In this document: positions 11,345 through 19,533 of the stretch, in pieces | How positions within the stretch are numbered: position 1 is the first letter of the stretch | Layout of the letters: each line of letters begins with the position of its first letter | NCBI GenBank assembly: GCA_024743315.1 | Contig: JANSWU010000002.1 | Coordinates: forward strand, 310,001-374,000 | Direction: 5' to 3' | DNA length: 64,000 nt | Source of the DNA: Hyphomonadaceae bacterium | Lineage (GTDB): Bacteria; Pseudomonadota; Alphaproteobacteria; Caulobacterales; Hyphomonadaceae | The notes under the pieces: model-generated | What the model saw: only the letters and a program-made list of their open reading frames with translations | Told to the model about the DNA's origin: nothing | The model's database searches: none | Made by a program: the position numbers and the translations under genes

Positions 11345-11950
11345 ATGAAGCTGGGATGGCCGAATGTGGAGATGACCACGGCGCTGAGCGCAGTTGTGGT
11401 CGGCGTGGCCGCCCTCATCGTGGCGGTCGATCAATCCAATATTGCGCGCCAGCAAGCCGACCTGATGGAGAAGACCGTCCAGGCCTCGGTCTGGCCAGTG
11501 GTGCAGTTCGACTTTGTCGCCGACCAGGATCTTTACGGGGCTGAGGCGTCCTTGTCTTTGCGCAATTCGGGCGTCGGGCCAGCGATCATCAAAGGGATTC
11601 AGGTGACCCGGGATGGCGTGCCGGTTGCACGGATCGAAGACTATCTGCTGCGCAATCTTGAGATCACGCAGGGCATGCGGTTTGAACTGGATGTCAATCG
11701 CGGCACGGGGCGGGTCTTGTCCGCCGGCGAGGTTGTGGCGGTGGGCGAGGCCAGATGGACGCTCGCCGTCGGGCAAATTCCGTCCAATATGCGGGATAAT
11801 ATCAACGCCTATTTCGCTGAGCTGAACGCGATTGAGGGCGCGATTTGTTATTGTTCGGTGCTGGATCAATGCTGGATCAACCGGACTCGTGATTATGCCA
11901 ATCCGGAGCCGGTCGATGCGTGCACGGATATGGAATTTGGTGAGTTTTAA
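11345..11950 (+). CDS. membrane-anchored protein of unknown function in the PDH operon
   Basis: No family recognised. The 201-residue protein has one N-terminal membrane helix (about residues 11-28, ALSAVVVGVAALIVAV). A short helix rich in Gln and Ala follows, then a beta-rich domain (VWPVVQFDF, LSLRNSGVGPAIIKGIQV) like that of other membrane-anchored proteins with an N-terminal helix and a beta-sandwich. The C-terminal part has four Cys (YCSVLDQC, VDACTD) that could form disulfides, which would fit a periplasmic location. It is packed between pdhC (12 bases) and lpdA (11 bases) in the same direction, hence probably co-transcribed. Confidence 0.75.
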   Translation: MKLGWPNVEMTTALSAVVVGVAALIVAVDQSNIARQQADLMEKTVQASVWPVVQFDFVADQDLYGAEASLSLRNSGVGPAIIKGIQVTRDGVPVARIEDYLLRNLEITQGMRFELDVNRGTGRVLSAGEVVAVGEARWTLAVGQIPSNMRDNINAYFAELNAIEGAICYCSVLDQCWINRTRDYANPEPVDACTDMEFGEF

Positions 11951-11961
11951 AGGGTAAGAAA

Positions 11962-13374
11962 ATGGCTGATTTTGATTTGATTGTGATTGGCTCGGGCCCG
12001 GGCGGATATGTCTCTGCCATTCGTGCCAGTCAGCTCGGCATGAAGACGGCGATTGTCGAGCGTGAAAACCTCGGGGGCATTTGCCTGAACTGGGGTTGCA
12101 TCCCGACCAAGGCGTTGTTGCGCTCAGCCGAAGTCTTGCACTTGGCAAAATCCGCCGCCGCTTATGGCTTGAAGGTCGACAAGGCGGAGTTTGATTTGGA
12201 CGGTGTCGTCAAGCGCTCGCGCGGGGTCGCGGCGCAGCTTTCAGGCGGTGTCAAACACTTGATGAAAAAGAACAAGATCACTGTGATCGAAGGCGATGCG
12301 CGGCTTGAAAAAGGCGCTGAGGCCCCGAAAGTCATCGTCAAGGACGCCAAAGGCAAGGATACCAGCTATCAGGCCAAACACGTCTTGCTGGCCACTGGGG
12401 CGCGCGCCCGGGCGATCCCGCAAGCTGGTCTCGAGCCGGACGGCAAACTAATCTGGACCTATCGCGAAGCCATGGTGCCGGACGCGCTGCCCAAGCGTTT
12501 GCTGGTTATCGGCTCGGGCGCGATCGGAATCGAATTTGCCAGCTTCTATAATGAGCTCGGCTCAGAGGTCACTGTAGTGGAAGCGGTCGATCGCATCCTG
12601 CCCGCCGAAGATGCAGAGATCTCTGCCTTCGCCCACAAATCCTTTGAAAAACAGGGGCTCAAAATCAAGACCGCCGCGCAAGTTAAGGGTCTGACCAAAG
12701 GCAAGGATACGGTCACGGCGGAAGTTTCTGTGGGTGGCAAGACGGAGAAGATGGAGGTCGACCGGGTCATCCTGGCGATTGGCATTGTGGCAAATTCAGA
12801 AGGGCTCGGCCTGGAGCAGCTCGGCGTGAAACTCGATCGCACGCATGTCGTCGTGGATGGGTTTGGCCGCACCGGGGTGAAAGGCCTGTATGCCATCGGC
12901 GACCTAACCGGCGGCCCCTGGCTCGCCCATAAAGCCAGTCATGAAGGCGTCATCTGTGTCGAGAAGATTGCTGGCGAGATTGATGATGCGCACCCGTTCG
13001 ACAATTGGAACGTGCCGGGCTGCACCTATAGCCACCCGCAAGTCGCCAGTGTCGGTCTGACCGAAGAAGAAGCGAAGAAAACCGGCAAGAAACTGAATGT
13101 CGGAAAATTCCCTTTCATTGGCAATGGCAAGGCGATCGCCCTCGGCGAGCCAGAAGGCCTGGTCAAAACGATTTTTGACGCCGAGACGGGGGAGCTTTTG
13201 GGGGCCCATATGGTCGGGGCTGAAGTAACGGAATTGATCCAGGGCTATGTCATTGCGCGCGAAGGCGAGCTGACCGAAGAAGATCTGATGCACACCATCT
13301 TCCCGCATCCGACCTTGTCAGAAATGATGCATGAAGCGGTCCTCGCCTCAGAAGGACGCGTGCTGCATATGTAG
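11962..13374 (+). CDS. lpdA: dihydrolipoyl dehydrogenase (E3)
   Basis: Flavoprotein that reoxidises dihydrolipoamide with NAD+. The 470-residue chain has the N-terminal FAD-binding GSGPGGYVSAIRASQLG, the redox-active disulfide in GGICLNWGCIPTKALL, and a central NAD-binding GSGAIGIEFASFYNELG. The second FAD contact is GLYAIGDLTGGPWLAHKA. The C-terminal His-Glu pair is in FPHPTLSEMMHEAV. This is the PDH-linked alphaproteobacterial type. It closes the pdh operon and faces the convergent hydrolase-like gene with a 6-base gap. Confidence 0.97.
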   Translation: MADFDLIVIGSGPGGYVSAIRASQLGMKTAIVERENLGGICLNWGCIPTKALLRSAEVLHLAKSAAAYGLKVDKAEFDLDGVVKRSRGVAAQLSGGVKHLMKKNKITVIEGDARLEKGAEAPKVIVKDAKGKDTSYQAKHVLLATGARARAIPQAGLEPDGKLIWTYREAMVPDALPKRLLVIGSGAIGIEFASFYNELGSEVTVVEAVDRILPAEDAEISAFAHKSFEKQGLKIKTAAQVKGLTKGKDTVTAEVSVGGKTEKMEVDRVILAIGIVANSEGLGLEQLGVKLDRTHVVVDGFGRTGVKGLYAIGDLTGGPWLAHKASHEGVICVEKIAGEIDDAHPFDNWNVPGCTYSHPQVASVGLTEEEAKKTGKKLNVGKFPFIGNGKAIALGEPEGLVKTIFDAETGELLGAHMVGAEVTELIQGYVIAREGELTEEDLMHTIFPHPTLSEMMHEAVLASEGRVLHM

Positions 13375-13380
13375 AAGCGC

Positions 13381-14361
13381 TTAGAACGCCACTGATCTGA
13401 TGCTGGCTGGCTGCGCCAATGGCAGAATGTCGAGCACGGTTTGCGGCGACGCGTAGGGTACAAACATATCTCCAGCAGGCGCATAAATGACGGGCAGGGA
13501 CAATCGCTCTGCCTCTTTGTCGAGTTGGGATTGCCAACGTTCCGTGGTTTCCTGCCCGGACAGGATGACGGCGTTGACGCCGCTGAAAAACTCATCTGTG
13601 AGCATGGGGTCTTCGACCAGTGACATCCTGATGTCGTAGAACACAGTCTGCGGTTCGACATTCTGCAGGAGACGCGCGGCGATTTTGAAATCGTCGGCAT
13701 TCTCATTCACATAGTTCACATCGCCGGGGCTTTTCTGAACGATTTGACGAAAAAACCAAAGCGGGCGGGATCTGAGGATAGCTTGCAAACCCTGAGTGGC
13801 GATTTTCAAACCGCTTTTGGAGATCAGAGTTTGTCGCAACATTGCTTGCAACCATTGCGGCCGAAAGACGTCCCATATGTCTTGATTGAAAGTGGGGTTG
13901 GCGAAAATGCAGAAATCGATCTGAGGGTGCAATCGACTCAAACGATAACAAATCGGATTGCCAGACCCGATCCCCATCAAGACCAAATTCTCGAGCTCTA
14001 ACGTGTTCAACAAAGCGCCTATAAGAGCGGCTTCGCCAACCACGGCAGCGCCATTGTGAACGCAATCATCGGATAAGAGCGCATCTGGCAGGGCGGGCGT
14101 GCTGCCAAATCCGGGGCGGCGCACGAAGACGACCTGATATCCCGCCGACCACATAAGTTCGCAAAACGATTCAGGCGGAGGCATCGGCAAGTCGAGGGAA
14201 TTGACAATCACCAAAGGCCGCAGATCGGAAAGCGCGCCACGGTATATCATTACGTTGATATCGACCGATGAACCGAGAACGCGTATTGACTGCATCGCGC
14301 GTGGATCAAGATCAGAGCGCGGGAGAGATGGCGAAATGCTTGGACGAATGGGAGGGCTCAT
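13381..14361 (-). CDS. alpha/beta-hydrolase-like protein
   Basis: Probably an alpha/beta hydrolase fold protein, 326 residues. It shows LVIVNSLDLPMPP near the oxyanion region, a strand-turn-helix VFVRRPGFGSTPALP, and a nucleophile-elbow-like LMGIGSGNPICYRLS (GxSxN in place of GxSxG). A later VNAVILSGQETTE strand and a C-terminal PAGDMFVPYASP, where the catalytic His would be expected, follow. I do not see a clear catalytic His. The start is uncertain: 14361 and 14295 both lack a good ribosome site. The substrate is unknown, and a non-catalytic family member is possible. Confidence 0.7.
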   Translation of the reverse strand: MSPPIRPSISPSLPRSDLDPRAMQSIRVLGSSVDINVMIYRGALSDLRPLVIVNSLDLPMPPPESFCELMWSAGYQVVFVRRPGFGSTPALPDALLSDDCVHNGAAVVGEAALIGALLNTLELENLVLMGIGSGNPICYRLSRLHPQIDFCIFANPTFNQDIWDVFRPQWLQAMLRQTLISKSGLKIATQGLQAILRSRPLWFFRQIVQKSPGDVNYVNENADDFKIAARLLQNVEPQTVFYDIRMSLVEDPMLTDEFFSGVNAVILSGQETTERWQSQLDKEAERLSLPVIYAPAGDMFVPYASPQTVLDILPLAQPASIRSVAF

Positions 14362-14436
14362 TTGAGGCGGTTGTGGACGCAGCCGTTCCTTTTATTTTGT
14401 CTGAATCGCTACTTAGTTCGTTTCGCTGTTTTGATC

Positions 14437-14640
14437 TTAGTTCGGACGGAAGAAGCCCAGAATGGCGTCGGACACTGTCGCTTCAACCGAGGCACGTCGT
14501 AGCGCCGCCTCGGCAAGCGCTAAAGCCTGCTGCAGCTCACTTTGAGTCTCGTTGGAAAGCGCGTCATCAGCAGTCAGATTGGCGCGGACAATCTCGAGCC
14601 AATCGGCCACACGGTCAGCCTCCTCGGCATCAAATGGCAT
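14437..14640 (-). CDS. small protein of unknown function (67 residues)
   Basis: Starts MPFDAEEADRVADWLEIVRA and continues as an acidic, Ala/Leu-rich, fully helical-looking chain ending ILGFFRPN. Amino-acid composition looks coding, while the upstream part of the same open frame (14641-14874) is Arg/Cys-rich and antisense to the XRE gene, so it is not part of it. No ribosome site is evident. It fills the otherwise empty 407-base stretch between the hydrolase-like gene and the XRE gene. Real but unrecognised, or spurious; about even odds. Confidence 0.42.
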   Translation of the reverse strand: MPFDAEEADRVADWLEIVRANLTADDALSNETQSELQQALALAEAALRRASVEATVSDAILGFFRPN

Positions 14641-14768
14641 GTGTTTTCGAGATAAGTGATTGCGTCGCACCCGGGTCACCCTCAAATTTCTTCTGCCCAA
14701 AAAGAATAGAAGATCCTGTCGCGGCTCAAATACTGAAATTTTAGTAGGTGTTTTGAGGCGGGTCTGTT

Positions 14769-15230
14769 TTAACCCGCGCGTTCGAATTGATCGGAAAACC
14801 GCGTTGCCATTTCGACGATTGCAACCGTAGCTGCATGCGACACAATCGCCATGGTCCAAGCGATGATTGGCCAAAGCATAACGAACTCGTCCCCGCCAAC
14901 ACCGATACTGATGCCGATAAAGACGACCATGCCGATAATGTATGAGGCGAAATGGATCCCAAGAGACAATCGCAACGCGGCGCGGCCCTTGGCATTCTTC
15001 TCTTGCAATAATCTTTTTGCCTCGGCCTCCTGATCGACCGACAGAGCCATGACATCGACATTATACGCCGCCGCCAGGGCCTTTAGCGACTCCGGCGACG
15101 CGGCTTCGCCATTCTCGATGCGTTGAATTGTACGTAGGCCAATCCCGGCCAGGTCGGCCAAATGCTCCTGCGACCAATGACGTTCCTCGCGCCAGCGTTT
15201 AATTTTGGCGGCATCTGCTTTGAACGACAT
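14769..15230 (-). CDS. XRE-family HTH protein with C-terminal two-helix membrane domain
   Basis: A 153-residue putative membrane-tethered regulator. The N-terminal Cro/C1-type helix-turn-helix (about 6-60) reads WSQEHLADLAGIGLRTIQRI and is followed by ENGEAASPESLKALA. A short charged linker (about 65-85) precedes two membrane helices (about 88-112 and 118-138: HFASYIIGMVVFIGISIGVG, FVMLWPIIAWTMAIVSHAA), like the 2TM domain attached to XRE regulators. The start at 15230 is backed by GGAGAGGAG just upstream, and the longer frame to 15356 is rejected. It is divergent from pdeM. The target is unknown, autoregulation being plausible. Confidence 0.85.
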   Translation of the reverse strand: MSFKADAAKIKRWREERHWSQEHLADLAGIGLRTIQRIENGEAASPESLKALAAAYNVDVMALSVDQEAEAKRLLQEKNAKGRAALRLSLGIHFASYIIGMVVFIGISIGVGGDEFVMLWPIIAWTMAIVSHAATVAIVEMATRFSDQFERAG

Positions 15231-15406
15231 GAATTTCTCCTCTCCGGAAATGATTATCAGATGACGTCCAAGAAGCGCAAATACTCCTGCCAAGCCACGC
15301 CAGCACCCCGCCATTAAGCCGCCAGTCCCCCGCCAGAGGCATGAAAACCCGGCCATAGACCAGTTCTCGAATTGACCAGTCCGGCGGCGCAGGCCAGTTA
15401 AGGCCT

Positions 15407-16165
15407 ATGAGCGCTGCCGCCACAAGACTGACAAGCGAGACCCACCTGCATGTGCGGGGGGAGTTGCTGACGCCTCTGTCCGAGGGCGCGCTCTGGTGGG
15501 ACACGCAGCGAACTTTGATCGTCTCTGATCTGCACTTGGAGAAGGGCTCAAGTTTTGCCGCGCGCGGGCAAATGCTTCCGCCTTATGATACCAGCGCCAC
15601 GCTGGCGGTCGTAGAAGCTCTAGTGCGCACGTATCAGCCTCAACGCGTCATCTCTTTGGGGGACAGTTTTCATGACCGCAAAGCTGAAACCCGAATGGAT
15701 TCAGAGGACGCAAATCGAGTCCGTGCTTTGACCGCGCAGACCGATTGGGTTTGGGTGGAAGGCAATCATGATCCCGATCCGCCTGAGCATTTGGGCGGAC
15801 GCCCATCGAAAGTGCTGCGCGTGGGGGAAATCGTTTTTCGCCATGAGCCAACTGGTGAAAGTGGTGAAATCGCCGGCCACTTGCATCCTTGCGCGAAAGT
15901 CGTCAGCCGTGTGCGCGCGCTGCGGCGACGTTGCTTCGTTACGGATGGTGAGCGGTTGATCATGCCGGCATTGGGCGCCTTTACCGGCGGCTTGAATGTG
16001 CTCGATGAGGCCTATGCGCCGTGTTTTCCTGACGGCGGCATGATGGTCTTTGCGATGGCGCGGGATGCGGTTATTCCCGTCTCTGCGAAGCGCCTGGTGC
16101 CAGATCGCCGACGACCGGATCTGGGGCAATGGCGCCTGAATACTGGGTCTGTGAACAAGGGGTAA
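15407..16165 (+). CDS. pdeM: PdeM-type metallophosphoesterase (ligase-associated DNA damage response endonuclease)
   Basis: A 252-residue calcineurin-like phosphoesterase. The metal-binding motifs appear in order: DLHLEKGSSFAARG, GDSFHD, GNHDPDPP and GHLHP. The pattern and length match PdeM proteins, which often sit beside a ligase/helicase/exonuclease set acting in DNA repair. No such partners are adjacent here, so the repair role is by family only. AAGG lies 5 bases before the ATG. The mscS-type gene begins 5 bases after the stop. Confidence 0.87.
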   Translation: MSAAATRLTSETHLHVRGELLTPLSEGALWWDTQRTLIVSDLHLEKGSSFAARGQMLPPYDTSATLAVVEALVRTYQPQRVISLGDSFHDRKAETRMDSEDANRVRALTAQTDWVWVEGNHDPDPPEHLGGRPSKVLRVGEIVFRHEPTGESGEIAGHLHPCAKVVSRVRALRRRCFVTDGERLIMPALGAFTGGLNVLDEAYAPCFPDGGMMVFAMARDAVIPVSAKRLVPDRRRPDLGQWRLNTGSVNKG

Positions 16166-16170
16166 TAGAC

Positions 16171-16998
16171 ATGAACAATATCGATCTTGCGCAACTCTGG
16201 GCCGATTACGGGGACCAGGTGCTTGGCTTCGGCGCGAAAGCGGTCGGGGCGCTTATTGTCCTGATCATTGGATTGCGTGTGGCCGGCTGGCTCGGCGGGC
16301 TGGTTCGCAAAGTCTCTCTGCGTCAGGAAAACATAGACGACACGCTCGGCAATTTCTTCGGCTCCATGGTGCGCTGGGCCGTAACGGCCGCGGTTTTTAT
16401 CGCGGTCTTGCAGGTTTTCGGCGTGCCAGCGACCAGTTTCGTCGCCATTCTTGGTGCCCTGACCCTGGCGATTGGTCTGTCCTTGCAAGGGGCGCTTGGC
16501 AATATTGCCTCTGGCGTGATGATCATGATCTTCCGGCCCTACAAGCTTGGCGATTATGTCGAAGCGGCCGGAGTGGCGGGGACGGTCAAAGACATCAATC
16601 TGTTCCAAACCGTCTTGGCGACGCCGGACAATGTCCAGATCATGGTGCCGAACAGTCAGGCCATTGATGGGGTGATCAAGAATTATAGCGGTTACGCCAC
16701 CCGCCGCGTCGATGTCACCTTTGGCATCGATTATAGCGACGATATTGATAAGGCGATTGGTATCATCAGATCCGTCGTCGACGCGGATGCCCGGATCATG
16801 CGGGACCCCGAACCGTTCGCCAAGGTGGTGAATCTGGGAGACAGTTCCGTTGATATTGCGACGCGCAACTGGGTCGCCGCGAAAGATTATTGGGATGTCA
16901 AATTCGATCTGACGAAAAAGGTCAAAGAAGCCTTCGATCAGCAAGGCATCTCGATCCCGTATCCGCACCAGGTCGAAATCGTCAAACAGGTGGCCTAA
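16171..16998 (+). CDS. small-conductance mechanosensitive channel, MscS family
   Basis: Homoheptameric inner-membrane channel that releases solutes on osmotic downshock. The 275-residue length is typical. There are three membrane helices in the first ~110 residues. The pore-lining helix and following beta domain carry TLAIGLSLQGALGNIASGVM and IFRPYKLGDYVEAAG, classical MscS signatures. VPNSQAIDGVIKNYSG and a mixed alpha/beta C-terminal domain follow. The start at 16171 (MNNIDLAQLW) follows AAGGGG, and the upstream in-frame ATG at 16129 overlaps pdeM. Confidence 0.94.
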   Translation: MNNIDLAQLWADYGDQVLGFGAKAVGALIVLIIGLRVAGWLGGLVRKVSLRQENIDDTLGNFFGSMVRWAVTAAVFIAVLQVFGVPATSFVAILGALTLAIGLSLQGALGNIASGVMIMIFRPYKLGDYVEAAGVAGTVKDINLFQTVLATPDNVQIMVPNSQAIDGVIKNYSGYATRRVDVTFGIDYSDDIDKAIGIIRSVVDADARIMRDPEPFAKVVNLGDSSVDIATRNWVAAKDYWDVKFDLTKKVKEAFDQQGISIPYPHQVEIVKQVA

Positions 16999-17001
16999 GC
17001 C

Positions 17002-17349
17002 ATGACCGATCCTGGATTGGAAACAATCGGGGAAACGGCAGCCAAGACGGGAAAGCTGCCCAAGGAAAAGCGGCATATCCTGATCCGCCTCCTCGGCATC
17101 AGTCCGTGGGGGTGGATCAAGCTTATCCTGCTGTGCATTCTGGTCGGGTTTTTGGTCATGGCGAGTGAATTCGATCCGGCCTCGCCCGATGTCGACATGA
17201 TGGGCGCGCTGCAACGCTTCCTAGCCTCTGTGGGCGGTCTGGCGAGTTGGGCGGCGCGCAATTTCTGGCAGCCAGCGCTGGCCGGCGCGACGATTGTCCT
17301 GCCGATCTGGCTGGTTTGGCGGGCCGTCTCCTTGCCGTTTCGAAAGTAA
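17002..17349 (+). CDS. small two-helix membrane protein (DUF6460-like)
   Basis: 115 residues, function unknown. The N-terminal 25 residues are charged (GKLPKEKRH). Then come a helix (about 38-55, IKLILLCILVGFLVMAS) and a second helix (about 90-108, ALAGATIVLPIWLVW). The pattern of a short loop with ISPWGWIKLILL resembles small alphaproteobacterial DUF proteins (possibly DUF6460; from memory only). It lies 3 bases after the mscS-type gene, so it is probably co-expressed and might modulate or accompany the channel. Confidence 0.72.
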   Translation: MTDPGLETIGETAAKTGKLPKEKRHILIRLLGISPWGWIKLILLCILVGFLVMASEFDPASPDVDMMGALQRFLASVGGLASWAARNFWQPALAGATIVLPIWLVWRAVSLPFRK

Positions 17350-17435
17350 GGCGAGACCTTCCCATTGGTCATGCTTCCCTGAGCGCGGTTTTGACTTAGT
17401 GTCAGGTCCAACACAACGAGACGGGAGAAGACGCT

Positions 17436-18338
17436 ATGGATACCAGCCAACTAATGTTTCGCGACGGCCTGATGGAGGGCGAACGTGTCCTGGTCACAGG
17501 CGGTGGCACGGGTCTTGGCAAAGAGATGGCCGAGGGCTTTCTCAAATTGGGCGCTGAAGTCCATATTTGTGGGCGCCGCGGCGGGGTTTGCGAAGAGACG
17601 GCTGATGAATTGATGAGTGCGCATGGCGGCAAAGTCGTGCCGCATGCCTGCGATATCCGTGTCGCCGAGGCGATCAATGACATGACTGATCAGATCTGGA
17701 CCAATCACGGGGCGCTCACCGGCCTCGTCAACAATGCCGCCGGTAACTTCATTTCCAGAACTGAAGATCTCTCCATCCGCGGCTTTGACGCGATCGCCAA
17801 TATTGTCTTCCGCGGGACGTTCTATATGACCCACAATATCGGCAAGCGCTGGATTGATGCAGGCCAATGCGGCAATGTGATTTCGATCCTGACCACATGG
17901 ATCTGGAATGGCGGGCCTTTTGTCGTGCCGTCGGCCATGTCGAAGTCCGCCGTCAATACGATGACGCAATCGCTGGCGGTGGAATGGGGGCGCTATGGCT
18001 TGCGCTTCAATGCCATCGCGCCAGGCCCGTTCCCAACCGAAGGCATGACCAAGCGGCTGGCGCCGCAAGCCGAAACCACTGAGGATATGAACCGCGATGG
18101 CAGCAATCCGATGGGGCGGATTGGCAAGATGCATGAGCTGGTCAATCTCGCGGTCTTCCTGATGGGCCCCGGCGCGGAATATGTGAATGGTCAAACGATT
18201 GCGATCGATGGTGCCATGTACAATGCGACGGGCGGTAATTTTGCCGGGCTCGCGCAATGGGGCGATGCCGAATGGCAGGCCGCGCGCCAGGCCATTGAAG
18301 CCACCAATGCCAAAGACAAAGCCAAACGCACGGTCTAG
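17436..18338 (+). CDS. SDR oxidoreductase, 2,4-dienoyl-CoA reductase-like
   Basis: A 300-residue short-chain dehydrogenase. The cofactor motif is TGGGTGLGKEMAEGF, with GRR after strand 2, which favours NADPH, and NNAAGNF follows. Where most SDRs have YxxxK, this one reads SAMSK, i.e. Ser in the Tyr place before Lys. This Ser-x3-Lys pattern is known from 2,4-dienoyl-CoA reductases, which help degrade unsaturated fatty acids. GGGAG precedes the ATG. It is followed 29 bases later by a second SDR; both may act in acyl-CoA metabolism. The specific substrate is inferred. Confidence 0.85.
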   Translation: MDTSQLMFRDGLMEGERVLVTGGGTGLGKEMAEGFLKLGAEVHICGRRGGVCEETADELMSAHGGKVVPHACDIRVAEAINDMTDQIWTNHGALTGLVNNAAGNFISRTEDLSIRGFDAIANIVFRGTFYMTHNIGKRWIDAGQCGNVISILTTWIWNGGPFVVPSAMSKSAVNTMTQSLAVEWGRYGLRFNAIAPGPFPTEGMTKRLAPQAETTEDMNRDGSNPMGRIGKMHELVNLAVFLMGPGAEYVNGQTIAIDGAMYNATGGNFAGLAQWGDAEWQAARQAIEATNAKDKAKRTV

Positions 18339-18367
18339 GGCAGACGTAATTTTGAGGGAGAAAAAGC

Positions 18368-19138
18368 ATGTCAGATCGATTTGATTTGACCGGGCGCGTG
18401 GCGCTGGTCACAGGGGCCTCGTCGGGCCTGGGTCGGCACTTTGCGAAAGTCTTGTCTGCAGCCGGGGCCAAAGTGGTCTTGGCCGCCCGCCGCGTCGATC
18501 GTCTCGAAGCACTGGCGTCAGAGATTGAGGCGGCAGGCGGCGAAGCGCTCGCGGTCGCGATGGACGTGACCAAAGCCGACGCGATCCAAGCCGGCCTGGA
18601 CGCCACCATAGAGCGGTTTGGCGGACCGGCGGACGTGATTGTCAATAATTCCGGCCTCAGCCGCGAAGACTGGTTCACCGGCATGTCCGAGGAAGACTTT
18701 GATCTGGTCATGGACACCAATACGAAAGGGGTCTGGCTGGTCGCCCGGACCTTTGCCGGCGCGCTGGTGAAAGCGGGCAAACCCGGCAGTATGATCAATA
18801 TTGCATCCGTCGCCGGCAAGCGGGTCGGCTACACGATGGCCGCCTATTGCGCCTCCAAGGCGGCCTGCGAACACATGACTCGAGCCATGGCGATTGAAAT
18901 GGCGCGCTATGGCGTGCGCGTAAACGCCATCGCGCCGGGCTATTTTGAAACTGAAATCAATGACACGTTTCTCGCCTCGGATGAGGGCCAGAAAATGCGG
19001 AAACGCATCCCGATGCGTCGGTTTGGCGAGCATGAAGAATTGTCCGGCCCGATGCTCTTACTGGCCTCAGAGGCTGGCAGCTTCATGACCGGCGCCACAA
19101 TTGTCGTTGATGGCGGACATATGTGGGGCTCGCTCTGA
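18368..19138 (+). CDS. SDR family oxidoreductase
   Basis: A 256-residue classical short-chain dehydrogenase/reductase. It has the NAD(P) motif TGASSGLGRHFAKVL, NNSGLSR, a Ser in INIASVAG, the catalytic YCASK (from YTMAAYCASK) and the late APGYFETEIN loop. AARR after strand 2 suggests NADPH. It follows the dienoyl-CoA reductase-like gene with a GGGAG site before its ATG, so the pair is probably an operon. Its substrate cannot be told from the sequence; the best guess is a 3-hydroxyacyl-type compound. Confidence 0.87.
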   Translation: MSDRFDLTGRVALVTGASSGLGRHFAKVLSAAGAKVVLAARRVDRLEALASEIEAAGGEALAVAMDVTKADAIQAGLDATIERFGGPADVIVNNSGLSREDWFTGMSEEDFDLVMDTNTKGVWLVARTFAGALVKAGKPGSMINIASVAGKRVGYTMAAYCASKAACEHMTRAMAIEMARYGVRVNAIAPGYFETEINDTFLASDEGQKMRKRIPMRRFGEHEELSGPMLLLASEAGSFMTGATIVVDGGHMWGSL

Positions 19139-19213
19139 CGCCTTACTTTTGCAGACCTATTAAGGGCCCATTAGCGCTTCCGTGTTTACCGTTTTGGTTT
19201 AGCGGAGGTGCTT

Positions 19214-19468
19214 ATGGCCGCAAAACGCAAACCAAGCTCGCACGAGACGGGCGACGCCAAGATGAAGGCCGCAGCGATCCGCTCGGTCAAGCCTGGTGAA
19301 AAACAGCCCGAGGCCGTGCCGTCGCCGGCAAAAGAACTGCAGGACCAATTGCACACGCATTATCAGCCGCTGAACAAGCGTATGGCTGTGATCCTGGTCT
19401 CTTTGCTGGTCGCCTTTGCCTTTGTCGGTGGGTGGCTTGGCGGGTCCGGCGCGATTGCATTCGCTTAA
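19214..19468 (+). CDS. small C-terminal tail-anchored-like membrane protein
   Basis: 84 residues, no family recognised. The first ~55 residues are hydrophilic and rich in Lys and Pro (KRKPSSHETGDAK, KPGEKQPEAVPSPAKEL). One membrane helix then occupies about residues 60-80 (MAVILVSLLVAFAFVGGWLG). The ATG at 19214 has AGCGGAGG six bases upstream; the in-frame GTG at 19208 lies inside that site. It stands alone between the SDR pair and galU. Confidence 0.7.
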   Translation: MAAKRKPSSHETGDAKMKAAAIRSVKPGEKQPEAVPSPAKELQDQLHTHYQPLNKRMAVILVSLLVAFAFVGGWLGGSGAIAFA

Positions 19469-19533
19469 AGCCAGGCTAGCCAGTCCGCAAAAATTTGCCT
19501 AGACGGACACGCGACCCTACCGGAGCTATTTCA

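Noticed and set aside
11123-12148. A 341-codon minus-strand open frame across pdhC end, the membrane protein and lpdA start
   Set aside because: Spans three plus-strand genes with no plausible protein features; shadow frame.
16012-17214. A 400-codon open frame on the minus strand opposite pdeM and the MscS gene
   Set aside because: It lies wholly antisense to three well-supported genes; its translation is rich in Arg, His and Asp with no fold or motif, typical of shadow frames in GC-rich DNA.
19160-19174. Second CtrA-like site TTAA-N7-TTAG before the 84-residue membrane protein
   Set aside because: One mismatch in the second half (TTAG) and no clustered GANTC sites; chance occurrence is likely.
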